Source: Mycolicibacterium lutetiense (GTDB lineage Bacteria; Actinomycetota; Actinomycetes; Mycobacteriales; Mycobacteriaceae). From it: a stretch of DNA of 64,000 nt. The DNA lies in assembly GCF_017876775.1 (NCBI RefSeq), contig NZ_JAGIOP010000001.1:558001-622000 (forward strand), read 5' to 3'. Under the pieces are notes generated by a model. That model had not been told where the DNA came from and made no database searches. It saw only the letters and a list, made by a program, of their open reading frames with translations. Positions within the stretch are counted from its first letter, which is position 1, and the number at the start of each line of letters is the position of its first letter. This document shows positions 48,236-56,282 of the stretch, in pieces. The position numbers and the translations under genes are program-made.

Positions 48236-49195
48236 ATGGGAGTGTTTCAGCGGGTTGCCCGCCCCGCCATCCTGGCCGCATCGCACTCGCCGCGGCTACG
48301 TCACACGGCCGAACGTCTCCCGATCACCCGCAAGGTGGTCGACCGCTTCGTCGCGGGGGAGACCGTGCCCGATGCGCTTGACACCGTTGGCGCGCTGCGT
48401 GATTCGGGCCGTTTCGTCACCGTCGACTACCTCGGCGAAGACACCACGAGTAACGAGGACGCCGAACGCACCGTGCAGGCGTACCTGGCTCTGCTCGAAG
48501 GGTTGACCGGCCGCGGCGACGTCGATGCGACAGTGCGACCGCTCGAAGTGTCGCTCAAGCTCTCGGCGCTGGGCCAGGCGCTGCCCCGCGACGGCAAGAA
48601 GATCGCCTACGAGAACGCACACACCATCTGCGCCAAGGCCCGCGAGGTAGGGGCCTGGGTGACCGTGGACGCCGAGGACCACACCACCACCGACTCGACC
48701 CTCTCTATCGTGCGCGACCTGCGTACCGAATTCGACTGGCTGGGCACGGTTCTGCAGGCCTACCTGCACCGCACCGAGGCCGATTGCCGCGAGTTCGCCG
48801 AGGCGGGAGCCCGGATCAGGCTGTGCAAGGGCGCCTACGACGAACCCGCGTCGGTGGCCTACCGTGACGCCGACGAGGTCACCGACTCCTACCTGCGGTG
48901 TCTGCGCGTGCTCATGGCCGGATCGGGCTACCCGATGGTGGCCTCACACGACCCGGTGATCATTGAGGCGGTGTCGGCACTGGTCGAGGAATTCGGCCGC
49001 GGTGTGGACGGTTTCGAATATCAGATGCTCTACAACATCCGCGATGCGGAACAGCGCCGGCTGGCCGATGCGGGCAACCATGTGCGGGTGTACGTCCCGT
49101 TCGGCAACGAGTGGTACGGCTACTTCGTGCGACGGTTGGCCGAGCGCCCGGCCAACCTGATGTTCTTCCTGCGGGCCCTGGCCGAGCGCCACTGA
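48236..49195 (+). CDS. pruB: Proline dehydrogenase
   Basis: A 319-residue FAD enzyme that oxidises proline to pyrroline-5-carboxylate and passes electrons to the quinone pool. Recognisable parts are LEVSLKLSALGQ, RLCKGAYDEPASVAY and the end YVPFGNEWYGYFVRRLAERPAN, which binds proline and FAD. The ATG follows the pruA stop by one base, so translation is coupled. Corresponds to Rv1188. Confidence 0.95.
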   Translation: MGVFQRVARPAILAASHSPRLRHTAERLPITRKVVDRFVAGETVPDALDTVGALRDSGRFVTVDYLGEDTTSNEDAERTVQAYLALLEGLTGRGDVDATVRPLEVSLKLSALGQALPRDGKKIAYENAHTICAKAREVGAWVTVDAEDHTTTDSTLSIVRDLRTEFDWLGTVLQAYLHRTEADCREFAEAGARIRLCKGAYDEPASVAYRDADEVTDSYLRCLRVLMAGSGYPMVASHDPVIIEAVSALVEEFGRGVDGFEYQMLYNIRDAEQRRLADAGNHVRVYVPFGNEWYGYFVRRLAERPANLMFFLRALAERH

Positions 49196-49204
49196 GCCCC
49201 AACC

Positions 49205-50236
49205 TCAGCCGGGGCTCAGGTCGTAGGCGACCTTGAACTTGTTGAGCAGATACGGCCCCGACACCACCGGCTCATACCGCGGTGGGTTGTCGGCGGTCGC
49301 ACAGGTGGGGATGCACTCGATCACGGCGTCGAAGTTGGGCTGGTGGAAGAACGGGAGACTGAACCGCTCCGCGGTCGGTGCTCCGGTGCTCACGACGCGG
49401 TGCACCGTGCTGACCCACCGGTCGTTGGTCCACCGGGCCAACAGGTCACCGATGTTGATGACGAACGAGCCCGGAATCACCGGCACGTCGAGCCACTCGC
49501 CGCGATCATTGAGAACCTGCAGCCCGCTCTGGGATTCGTCCTGCAGCAGGATCGTGAGGTTGCCCCAGTCGCTGTGCCGGCTCAGCCGGATGTGGCCTGC
49601 CGGCTGATCGTCGGCCGGGTAGTGGTTGGCCATCAGGTTGGAATTGTGCCGGTCGATCAAGGTGTCGAACCAGTCTTCACGCAGGCCCAGGGCCAAGGCG
49701 AACAACCGCACCAGCTCGGTCGCCAGCGACGTCATCTCGTCGTAATAGCGTTGGTAGGCCGTGCGGAATCCCGGCACCTCGGGCCACCTTTCGGCGACGA
49801 ACACGCGTTCGTCGATCCATCCGGGCCCGTCGACCCCCTCTGGATTCCCCAGCGGGAAGTGCACGAATTTCTCGACCTGGTCAGGTGCTTCGTGTTCGGC
49901 CGCGGCGTCGGCTCCGTCGTTGGTTGCCGCGAGATTGCCTGCGCTGCTGAACCCGCGGGCCAGCGGATCAGCGGGATCCGCCCTCAGCTGCTCCTTGACT
50001 GCCTGCGGCAGCGAGAAGAACTCGCGCAGCGTGCGATTGACATCGTCGATCACCGCGTCGGGTACCCCGTGCCCGGCGAGCAGGAGAAATCCACTGGTCT
50101 CGCAGCACCGGCCGATGGCATCGGCCACCGCCTGACGTTGGCGCCTGTCGCCGTTTCGCGCGCTGCTGATATCGATCAATGGGACGAAGCCGTCTCGCAG
50201 CACGACTTGGTCGACTATCACCTCTGGTTGGCTCAC
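49205..50236 (-). CDS. 2-oxoglutarate/Fe(II) oxygenase, IPNS-like
   Basis: A 343-residue enzyme of the isopenicillin N synthase-like group. The N-terminal DIOX_N part contains CCETSGFLLLAGHGVPD; the iron site is His221, Asp223 and His279 (RHSDWGN, TVHRV), and Arg291-x-Ser293 (RFSLPFF) binds 2-oxoglutarate. The substrate is unknown. The GTG start is preceded by TAGCGT seven bases upstream and by TTGACA after a 19-base spacer, the promoter form used by MerR-type activators. Confidence 0.9.
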   Translation of the reverse strand: MSQPEVIVDQVVLRDGFVPLIDISSARNGDRRQRQAVADAIGRCCETSGFLLLAGHGVPDAVIDDVNRTLREFFSLPQAVKEQLRADPADPLARGFSSAGNLAATNDGADAAAEHEAPDQVEKFVHFPLGNPEGVDGPGWIDERVFVAERWPEVPGFRTAYQRYYDEMTSLATELVRLFALALGLREDWFDTLIDRHNSNLMANHYPADDQPAGHIRLSRHSDWGNLTILLQDESQSGLQVLNDRGEWLDVPVIPGSFVINIGDLLARWTNDRWVSTVHRVVSTGAPTAERFSLPFFHQPNFDAVIECIPTCATADNPPRYEPVVSGPYLLNKFKVAYDLSPG

Positions 50237-50243
50237 CCGCTCG

Positions 50244-50274
50244 ACGCTAGAACCTCAACCTAAGTTGATGTCAA
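50244..50274 (-). promoter_or_regulatory. MerR-type promoter of the 2OG oxygenase gene
   Basis: -35 TTGACA (50274-50269) and -10 TAGCGT (50249-50244) are separated by 19 bases instead of 17. The spacer holds the inverted repeat TCAAC-CTAA-GTTGA (50255-50268), extendable to ACCTCAAC/GTTGATGT with one mismatch. This is the classic layout of MerR/SoxR-controlled promoters. No MerR gene is in the window. Confidence 0.6.
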
Positions 50275-51296
50275 CGCTGAATTCCGCTCTCGCGCAACAG
50301 CAGAAAAGTCAGCGCGGCCAGCGACTGGGCGTCGGTGATCTCACCGTCGCGGATCAACCGCTCAACCTCGGCGCGGGAGAACCACGCGCTGTGCATGTCC
50401 TGTTCCTCGTGCTCGCGTTCGTGCTCACCTTCGGTGAGGCCCGTCGCCAGGAACACCCAGCCGCGCTGGCTGCTCATCCCGGCCGCCACATCGAGTTGGC
50501 CGAGGCGTTCCATGCGTTCGGCGCGCAGCCCGGTCTCCTCGCGAAGCTCGCGGTGCGCCAAGGCAATCGGGTCGAGGTCGACCGGTTCGGGGGCGGTGCC
50601 CTGCGGGAACTCCCAGCGTCGCAGCCCCAGCGGGTAACGGAACTGTTCGACGAGGTGAAACCGATCCTGATCGGGGTCGTACGGAATCACCAGGGCGTAG
50701 GTCGATTTGTCCACCACGGCATAGATACCGGTGCTGCCGTCGGGCCGGACGATCTCGTCCTCGCGCAGCGTCAACCAGTTGTTCCGGTACACCTCGCGCG
50801 TCGCGGTCTGCCGGATGGCGGCCGTCAGGCGGGTGTGTAACCGCGTCGGCGCGATGTCTTCGGCGTTCTCGATGTCGTCGGCGAGGGTGGCGGCGACGTC
50901 GGCCAGACGCACCGCGTCGACGCCGTACGGTGCCGGTTGGTCGACGAGGGCAAGCCGCCCCGACGCACGTCTCAGCAGTGCCGCGGCACCAGGCCGGTTG
51001 CCGCGCTGCACATGAGTGAGGCCCACGGCCAGTTGCGCCAATCCCTGCCAGAGCGCACGTTCGTGTTCCGGGCCGTTCTTCCACGCCGCTTCGAGCACTT
51101 CGTGCGCGCTGAACGCCTGACCTCGGTCGAGGAGATCCTGGGCGTAGACCAGGGTTTCCTCCGGGGGGAGGTGCAGGTCGTCGGGAATCCGTGCGACACC
51201 CTCACTGCCGTACGGCAACGGTCGACCGAGTGGGTCACGTGGGCGAGTGCTGCGGGGCCGGCCGGAGTCGTCGCGGTCGCGTGCAGCTGTGCCCAT
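50271..51296 (-). CDS. DUF309-NUDIX fusion protein
   Basis: A 341-residue protein with two parts in one frame. Residues 30-163 are a DUF309 helical domain (AFSAHEVLEAAWKNGPEHER, LWQGLAQLAVGLTHVQRGN). Residues 166-341 are a Nudix hydrolase (REVYRNNWLTLREDEI, Nudix box from Gly233 to Leu256 ending RELREETGL, slightly longer than consensus). Both usually occur as separate proteins. No stop lies between them; the only internal start, GTG at 50792, lacks a ribosome-binding site. The Nudix part looks like the ADP-sugar pyrophosphatase type. The C-terminus ends just before the MerR-type promoter. Confidence 0.82.
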   Translation of the reverse strand: MGTAARDRDDSGRPRSTRPRDPLGRPLPYGSEGVARIPDDLHLPPEETLVYAQDLLDRGQAFSAHEVLEAAWKNGPEHERALWQGLAQLAVGLTHVQRGNRPGAAALLRRASGRLALVDQPAPYGVDAVRLADVAATLADDIENAEDIAPTRLHTRLTAAIRQTATREVYRNNWLTLREDEIVRPDGSTGIYAVVDKSTYALVIPYDPDQDRFHLVEQFRYPLGLRRWEFPQGTAPEPVDLDPIALAHRELREETGLRAERMERLGQLDVAAGMSSQRGWVFLATGLTEGEHEREHEEQDMHSAWFSRAEVERLIRDGEITDAQSLAALTFLLLRESGIQR

Positions 51297-51361
51297 GGGC
51301 ACCAGCCTCGCGCCAACTTCGCATCCTGTCGAGTGCGTGGGACCGCCGGACGGCACGCCGG

Positions 51362-51367
51362 TAGCCT
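51362..51367 (+). promoter_or_regulatory. -10 element of fadD36
   Basis: TAGCCT (TANNNT) ends seven bases before the GTG start of fadD36, and no ribosome-binding site is visible, which suggests a leaderless mRNA. Confidence 0.45.
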
Positions 51368-51374
51368 CACAAGG

Positions 51375-52781
51375 GTGTTGCTGGCCTCCCTGAACCCCGC
51401 GGCCGTCGCCGCCGGCGCCGAACTCGACGACGCCGTTTCCATCGACGGTGCCGTTCTGAGCCGCAGTGATCTCGTCGGCGCCGCCACCTCGGTGGCAGAA
51501 CGGGTGGCCGTGGCGCAACGCGTCGCCGTCCTGGCGACCCCGACCCCGACGACCGTCCTTGCGATCATCGGGTGCCTGATCGCCGGCGTGCCGGTGGTCC
51601 CGGTACCCGCCGATGTCGGCACGGCGGAGCGGCGGCACATCCTCGCGGACTCCGGCGCGCAGGCCTGGCTGGGGGAGCGGCCCGAGGAGACCGAGGGGTT
51701 GCCGCACATCCCGGTGCGGCTGCACGCCCGGTCCTGGCACCGCTATCAAGAGCCGGCACCGAATTCGACCGCGATCATCATGTACACCTCCGGCACCACC
51801 GGAGCGCCCAAGGGCGTGCCGATCAGCCGGCAGGCCATCGCCGACGACATCGACGCGCTGGCCGCGGCGTGGCAGTGGACTGCCGCCGACACCCTGGTGC
51901 ACGGGCTGCCCTTGTTCCACGTGCACGGCCTGGTGCTGGGCCTGCTCGGCTCGCTGCGGATCGGAAACCGATTCGTACACACCGGAACACCGACACCGGA
52001 CGCATACGCGCAGGCACAGGGCACGCTGTACTTCGGGGTGCCCACCGTGTGGTCGCGCGTGGTCAAGGATCTGGACTCGGCGCTGGCGCTGTCCACCGCG
52101 CGGCTGCTGGTCTCCGGCAGCGCACCACTGCCGGTGCCGGTGTTCGACGAGTTGGTCCGGCTGACCGGGCATGCCCCGGTGGAGCGCTACGGCAGCACCG
52201 AATCGCTGATCACCCTTTCCACCCGGGTCGACGGCGAGCGCAGGCCCGGCTGGGTCGGGCTGCCGCTGGCCGGGGTGCAGACGAGGCTCGTCGACGACGA
52301 CGGCGCACCGGTGCCGCACGACGGCGAGACCATCGGGCGGCTACAGATCAAGGGCCCCATGGTGTTCGGCGGCTACCTCAATCGGCCCGAGGCGACCGCT
52401 GACGCCTTCGATCCCGACGGCTGGTACCGCACCGGCGACGTCGCGGTGATCGACGCCGACGGGATGCACCGCATCGTCGGGCGCGAGTCGGTGGACCTGA
52501 TCAAGTCCGGCGGATACCGCATCGGCGCCGGTGAGATCGAGACCGCGCTGCTGGGTCACGACGGGGTGGACGAGGTGGCGGTGGTCGGGGTGCCCGACGA
52601 GGATCTCGGGCAGCGCATCGTCGCGTTCGTTGTCGGCAATGCCGCCCCGGATGCTCTCATCGAATTTGTCGCCCAACAACTTTCAGCACACAAACGGCCC
52701 CGCGAAGTCCGGTTGGTAGACAGCCTGCCCCGCAACGCCATGGGCAAGGTGATGAAAAAGGAACTGGCCCAATGGGACTGA
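51375..52781 (+). CDS. fadD36: Acyl-CoA synthetase FadD36
   Basis: A 468-residue adenylate-forming enzyme. The P-loop MYTSGTTGAPKGVPISRQ, YGSTES, the hinge YRTGDVAVIDADGMHRIVGR and the end PRNAMGKVMKKEL with the catalytic Lys are all intact. It activates a carboxylic acid with ATP and CoA. The length fits Rv1193 (473 residues). The last ten bases overlap the following VOC gene. Confidence 0.92.
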   Translation: MLLASLNPAAVAAGAELDDAVSIDGAVLSRSDLVGAATSVAERVAVAQRVAVLATPTPTTVLAIIGCLIAGVPVVPVPADVGTAERRHILADSGAQAWLGERPEETEGLPHIPVRLHARSWHRYQEPAPNSTAIIMYTSGTTGAPKGVPISRQAIADDIDALAAAWQWTAADTLVHGLPLFHVHGLVLGLLGSLRIGNRFVHTGTPTPDAYAQAQGTLYFGVPTVWSRVVKDLDSALALSTARLLVSGSAPLPVPVFDELVRLTGHAPVERYGSTESLITLSTRVDGERRPGWVGLPLAGVQTRLVDDDGAPVPHDGETIGRLQIKGPMVFGGYLNRPEATADAFDPDGWYRTGDVAVIDADGMHRIVGRESVDLIKSGGYRIGAGEIETALLGHDGVDEVAVVGVPDEDLGQRIVAFVVGNAAPDALIEFVAQQLSAHKRPREVRLVDSLPRNAMGKVMKKELAQWD

Positions 52782-53119
52782 GGTTCTCCGAGCTCTGCAT
52801 CGATGCGAACGACCCCGAGGCGCTGGGGTCGTGGTGGTCGAAGGCGCTCGGGTGGCCCGTTCACACCGACGCCGACGGCGACGTGGTGCTCACCCCGCCG
52901 CCCGGTGCCGGGCCCGCCTGGTTGTTCCTGGCGGTGCCCGAGGGCAAGGTCGTCAAGAACCGTCTGCATCTGGACTTCACGCCGGACGACCAGCAGACCG
53001 AGGTGGACCGGCTGATCGGCCTCGGTGCCCGCCACATCGACATCGGCCAGGGCGAGCAGTCGTGGGTGGTGCTTGCCGACCCCGAGGGCAACGAATTCTG
53101 CGTGCTCGCCGCCGAGTAG
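52772..53119 (+). CDS. VOC (glyoxalase-like) protein
   Basis: A 115-residue vicinal-oxygen-chelate fold protein: LRFSELCIDANDPEALGSWW at the start and WVVLADPEGNEFCVL at the end, with NRLHLDFTPDD in the middle. The conserved Glu of DPEGNEFC and the His of LHLDF suggest a metal site. Substrate unknown. It overlaps fadD36 by ten bases and is probably co-translated. Confidence 0.88.
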   Translation: MGLRFSELCIDANDPEALGSWWSKALGWPVHTDADGDVVLTPPPGAGPAWLFLAVPEGKVVKNRLHLDFTPDDQQTEVDRLIGLGARHIDIGQGEQSWVVLADPEGNEFCVLAAE

Positions 53120-53267
53120 GCCCCGCGCCTCTGCGGCGTATCGTGAGACATACACAGGTCGTGAGTTGGTCTGCCGATCGGTAACGGCAGATCGGTTCGC
53201 TGAGCACGTCGCCGCCTCTGGCTGAAGTCGAGGTCGTGGAGACGAGCGAGTAGGGAGGAGACGCCAC

Positions 53268-53522
53268 GTGAATCTGAAGAAAATCACGGGAACGGCAATC
53301 ATCGCCGCTGCGCTCGGTGCTGGATCCCTGGGACTGGGAGCAGCGTCAGCGCAGGCTGATCCTGGTCACGGCCCCAATATTCCGTGGATTCCCGGACCGG
53401 GATGGGTCGATGGGAATCCAGGACCCAATTGGGGAGCTCCTGGCCAGGTCAAGAAATGGTGCCCGTGGCAGTCCCCGCCAGGCCACTGGATCGGTGGCCC
53501 ACACGGGGTGCCCTGCACCTGA
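53268..53522 (+). CDS. Small secreted Gly/Pro/Trp-rich protein
   Basis: An 84-residue exported protein with a signal peptide (residues 1-31, AQA-DPG). The mature 53 residues are rich in Gly, Pro and Trp (PWIPGPGWVDGNPGPNWG) with two Cys (KKWCPWQ and PCT at the end) that can form a disulfide. GTG has a strong AGGGAGGAG site upstream. Proteins of this make-up are common in mycobacteria and of unknown role. A short inverted repeat TCTGCCG/CGGCAGA lies upstream (53170-53191). Confidence 0.8.
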   Translation: MNLKKITGTAIIAAALGAGSLGLGAASAQADPGHGPNIPWIPGPGWVDGNPGPNWGAPGQVKKWCPWQSPPGHWIGGPHGVPCT

Positions 53523-53531
53523 GGTCAGTGG

Positions 53532-53633
53532 TTACTCAGAACCGCACTTGCAGTCAGAACCGCACTGGCAGTTCTCGCACTTACAGTTCGGATTGCCACA
53601 GCTCGTGGATTGAGTGTTCGTATCGTTACCCAT
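53532..53633 (-). CDS. Metallothionein-like 33-residue Cys-rich protein
   Basis: A short gene encoding 33 residues, with seven Cys in the last 22: Cys12, 17, 19, 22, 24, 28 and 30. The core NPNCKCENCQCGSDCKCGSE is built from C-x-C and C-x2-C units and has no aromatic residue or His, the composition of a metallothionein. It would bind Cu(I), Zn or Cd in a thiolate cluster in the cytosol. It is not similar to MymT of M. tuberculosis beyond Cys content. The ATG at 53633 lies seven bases after a TAGCCT -10 element, so the mRNA is probably leaderless. It lies between a secreted-protein gene and dapD. Confidence 0.8.
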   Translation of the reverse strand: MGNDTNTQSTSCGNPNCKCENCQCGSDCKCGSE

Positions 53634-53640
53634 GCATATG

Positions 53641-53657
53641 AGGCTAGCCCCGGGTAG
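53641..53657 (-). promoter_or_regulatory. Promoter of the metallothionein-like gene with GC-rich partial palindrome
   Basis: The -10 element TAGCCT occupies 53646-53641. It overlaps CTACCCGGGGCTAG (minus strand, 53657-53644), an imperfect palindrome. Copper repressors such as CsoR and RicR bind GC-rich palindromes over promoters, so this is a possible metal-responsive operator. Confidence 0.4.
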
Positions 53658-53711
53658 GTCCGAGCCGCGACTGGTTGTCGAATGTTGGCTTGTGTGTGAC
53701 CGTCTCGCGAT

Positions 53712-54656
53712 CTAGTTGGCGTGCAGCGCCTCGTTGAGCGTGATGCCGGTGCCGTCACGCTTGACCACCTCGACCGCGCCCGACAGTGAGTTGCGGCGGA
53801 ACAGCAGGTTGTTGGCCCCGGACAGTTCGATGGCCTTGATGGTCTGCCCGTCCCCGGTGGCCACCTTGGTGCCGCCGGTGACATAGAGCCCGGCCTCGAT
53901 CACGCAGTCATCGCCCAGCGAGATACCCAGACCCGAGTTGGCGCCCAGCAGGCAGCGCCTACCCACCGAGATCACCTCTTTGCCGCCACCGGACAGCGTG
54001 CCCATGATCGATGCGCCGCCACCCACATCGGAGCCGTCGTCCACCACGACACCGGCCGAGATCCGGCCCTCGACCATCGAGGTACCCAGCGTGCCGGCGT
54101 TGAAGTTCACAAAACCCTCGTGCATGACCGTCGTCCCCGAGGCCAGGTGCGCGCCCAGACGGACCCGGTCGGCGTCGGCGATGCGCACACCCGACGGCAG
54201 CACATAGTCGACCATCCGGGGGAACTTGTCGACGCCGTAGACCGCGACGGCCCCACGCCGGCGCAACCGCGCCCGCACCGTCTCGAAGCCCTCGACCGCG
54301 CACGGTCCGAAGCTCGTCCACACCACATTGGCCAGCAGGCCGAAGATGCCGTCCATGTTGGCCTCGTGCGGCTTGGTCAGCCGGTGCGAGAGCAGGTGCA
54401 GCCGAAGGTAGGCGTCATGCGCGTCGGCCGGTTTGTCGTCCAGCGACGCGATCGTGGTGCGCACCGCCACCACCTCGACACCGCGATCGGCATCGGGGCC
54501 GGTCAGGCCGGTGAAATCGGCGGGCACCTCGTCACCCGTGAGCCTCACGGTCCCGGCGGCGCCCGAGGCGCTCAGCTCGGGGGCGGGAAACCAGGTGTCC
54601 AGGACGGTTCCGTCGGCGGTGATGGTGGCCAGGCCGACGCCAGATGCTGCAGTCAC
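53712..54656 (-). CDS. dapD: Tetrahydrodipicolinate N-succinyltransferase
   Basis: A 314-residue hexapeptide-repeat (left-handed beta-helix) enzyme that transfers succinyl from succinyl-CoA to tetrahydrodipicolinate, the first step of the succinylase branch to meso-DAP and lysine. Repeats appear as [20 protein letters not shown] and [23 protein letters not shown] at 54656 gives the normal length of about 317. It is divergent from dapE with 34 bases between. Corresponds to Rv1201c. Confidence 0.95.
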   Translation of the reverse strand: MTAASGVGLATITADGTVLDTWFPAPELSASGAAGTVRLTGDEVPADFTGLTGPDADRGVEVVAVRTTIASLDDKPADAHDAYLRLHLLSHRLTKPHEANMDGIFGLLANVVWTSFGPCAVEGFETVRARLRRRGAVAVYGVDKFPRMVDYVLPSGVRIADADRVRLGAHLASGTTVMHEGFVNFNAGTLGTSMVEGRISAGVVVDDGSDVGGGASIMGTLSGGGKEVISVGRRCLLGANSGLGISLGDDCVIEAGLYVTGGTKVATGDGQTIKAIELSGANNLLFRRNSLSGAVEVVKRDGTGITLNEALHAN

Positions 54657-54690
54657 GTTGGCCAAGGCTACTGGACTAGCCTCGGAGCCT

Positions 54691-55755
54691 ATGGGGCTAG
54701 ACCTGCGTGCCGACCCGATCGAGCTGACCGCCGCGCTGGTGGACATCCCCAGCGAGTCGCGCCACGAAAAGCTCATCGCCGACGAGATCGAAGTCGCGCT
54801 GCGCACGCAGGCGCCGTGGTTCGAGGTGGTTCGCAACGGCGACGCGGTGCTGGCCCGCACCAACCTGGGCCGCCCGTCGCGGGTGATGCTGGCCGGGCAC
54901 ATCGACACCGTGCCCGCTGCCGACAACCTGCCCAGCCACATCAAAAACGGCGAGATGTGGGGCTGCGGCACCTCGGACATGAAGGCCGGTGACGCGGTGT
55001 TCCTGCACCTGGCCGCCACGATCGCCGAGCCCCGCCACGACATCACCTTGGTGATGTACGACTGCGAGGAGATCGAGTCCAGCGCCAACGGGCTCGGCCG
55101 CATCGAACGTGAGCTGCCGGACTGGCTGCAGGCCGACGTCGCGATCCTCGGCGAACCTTCCGGTGGCTACATCGAGGCGGGCTGCCAGGGCACCATCCGT
55201 GTCGTCGTCGGCGCCACCGGCACCCGCGCCCACTCAGCCCGATCGTGGCTGGGCGACAACGCAGTTCACAAACTCGGCGCTGTCCTGGACCGGCTCACCA
55301 AGTATCAGCCCCGCAACGTCGACATCGACGGCTGCGTATACCGGGAAGGGCTGTCGGCGGTCCGTATCGACGGTGGCATCGCCGGCAACGTCATCCCCGA
55401 TTCCGCATCGGTGACCGTCAACTTCCGATTCGCCCCCGACCGCAGCGTCGAGCAGGCCGTCGCCCACGTGCATGAGGTGTTCGACGGGCTCGACGTCACC
55501 ATCGACCTGACCGATGCCGCCGCCGGTGCCCTGCCCGGGCTGGCCAAACCCGCCGCGGCGGCGCTGGTGGATGCCGCCGGAGGGCAGGTTCGCGCCAAGT
55601 ACGGGTGGACAGACGTGTCGCGGTTCGCGGCGCTGGGGATTCCCGCAGTCAACTACGGGCCCGGTGACCCCAACCTCGCGCACAAGGTCGACGAACGGGT
55701 CGACGTCGCCGCGATCACCGCCACCACCGACATGCTGCGGCGCTACCTGACGTGA
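54691..55755 (+). CDS. dapE: Succinyl-diaminopimelate desuccinylase
   Basis: A 354-residue M20 zinc hydrolase that releases L,L-diaminopimelate. The metal site is in [13 protein letters not shown] and [12 protein letters not shown], with the catalytic Glu pair in CEEIES and a later His near the end (NLAHKVDE). The length equals that of Rv1202. The ATG has GGAG upstream. Its stop overlaps the S4 gene (GTGA). Confidence 0.95.
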   Translation: MGLDLRADPIELTAALVDIPSESRHEKLIADEIEVALRTQAPWFEVVRNGDAVLARTNLGRPSRVMLAGHIDTVPAADNLPSHIKNGEMWGCGTSDMKAGDAVFLHLAATIAEPRHDITLVMYDCEEIESSANGLGRIERELPDWLQADVAILGEPSGGYIEAGCQGTIRVVVGATGTRAHSARSWLGDNAVHKLGAVLDRLTKYQPRNVDIDGCVYREGLSAVRIDGGIAGNVIPDSASVTVNFRFAPDRSVEQAVAHVHEVFDGLDVTIDLTDAAAGALPGLAKPAAAALVDAAGGQVRAKYGWTDVSRFAALGIPAVNYGPGDPNLAHKVDERVDVAAITATTDMLRRYLT

Positions 55756-56117
55756 CCACCGTCCGCGTCGACAGCTGGATCTGGGCCGTGCGTATCACCA
55801 AGACCCGGTCCGCGGCCGCCGCTGCCTGTCGCGGCGGACACGTCCGGGTCAACAAAGTGCCGGCCAAACCGGCCCAACACGTGAGCCCCGGCGACGAGGT
55901 GCGGGTCCGACTGGACGGACGTGAACGGATCGTGGAGGTCATCCGCCCGATCGCCAAACGCGTCGGGCCCTCGGTGGCCTCCGAGTGCCTGATCGACCGC
56001 AGCCCGCCACCGCCGCCCAAGGAGATCGTGGCGGCCGTTCCGGTCCGCGATCGAGGTGCCGGGCGGCCGACGAAACGTGAACGGCGCCAACTAGATCAGC
56101 TGCGCGGAACATTCTGA
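55752..56117 (+). CDS. S4-domain RNA-binding protein (Hsp15 type)
   Basis: A 121-residue protein with an S4 domain at residues 4-60 ([40 protein letters not shown]), as in Hsp15, which binds 50S subunits with stalled nascent chains. The rest is basic and Pro-rich ([10 protein letters not shown]). Translation is coupled to dapE. It may act in ribosome rescue. Confidence 0.9.
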   Translation: MTTVRVDSWIWAVRITKTRSAAAAACRGGHVRVNKVPAKPAQHVSPGDEVRVRLDGRERIVEVIRPIAKRVGPSVASECLIDRSPPPPPKEIVAAVPVRDRGAGRPTKRERRQLDQLRGTF

Positions 56118-56156
56118 AATTAAATCGGTTGCCCGCGTGCGTACGATGGGTATCGC
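56117..56156 (+). promoter_or_regulatory. WhiB7-like promoter of the ABC-F gene
   Basis: AAATTAAAT (56117-56125) stands three bases upstream of the -35-like TTGCCC (56129-56134), and TATCGC (56151-56156) follows after 16 bases. An AT-rich block directly before the -35 of a resistance gene is the feature reported for WhiB7-dependent promoters in mycobacteria. Confidence 0.5.
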
Positions 56157-56186
56157 ATCTGCTGTCAACCGAGATGGGCTGAAAAC

Positions 56187-56282
56187 ATGCTGGGAGACGA
56201 CATCTCCGGGTAATCCCGAGAGACGATTCGTTCCTGTTCCGCTATGCGGTGCCTGCTGCCCGCATGACCTTGGAGTCCCAGC
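56187..56282 (+). promoter_or_regulatory. Structured leader with short open frame before the ABC-F gene
   Basis: An 8-codon open frame (MLGDDISG, 56187-56213) is followed by the ABC-F start 70 bases later. GGAGA (56193-56197) can pair with TCTCC (56203-56207), while the TCTCCGGG part can alternatively pair with the downstream CCCGAGAGA; the two structures exclude each other. ATGCGG/CCGCAT (56244-56265) forms a further stem. This resembles ribosome-mediated attenuation leaders of antibiotic-inducible ABC-F genes. Confidence 0.4.

Noticed and set aside
50790..50792. Separate NUDIX gene starting at GTG 50792
   Set aside because: No ribosome-binding site, and the frame is continuous with the DUF309 part from a well-placed ATG.
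53525..53884. 119-residue minus-strand frame over the metallothionein-like gene
   Set aside because: It runs out of the shadow of dapD in another frame and is Arg/Pro/Ala-rich; the 33-residue Cys frame is far more convincing.
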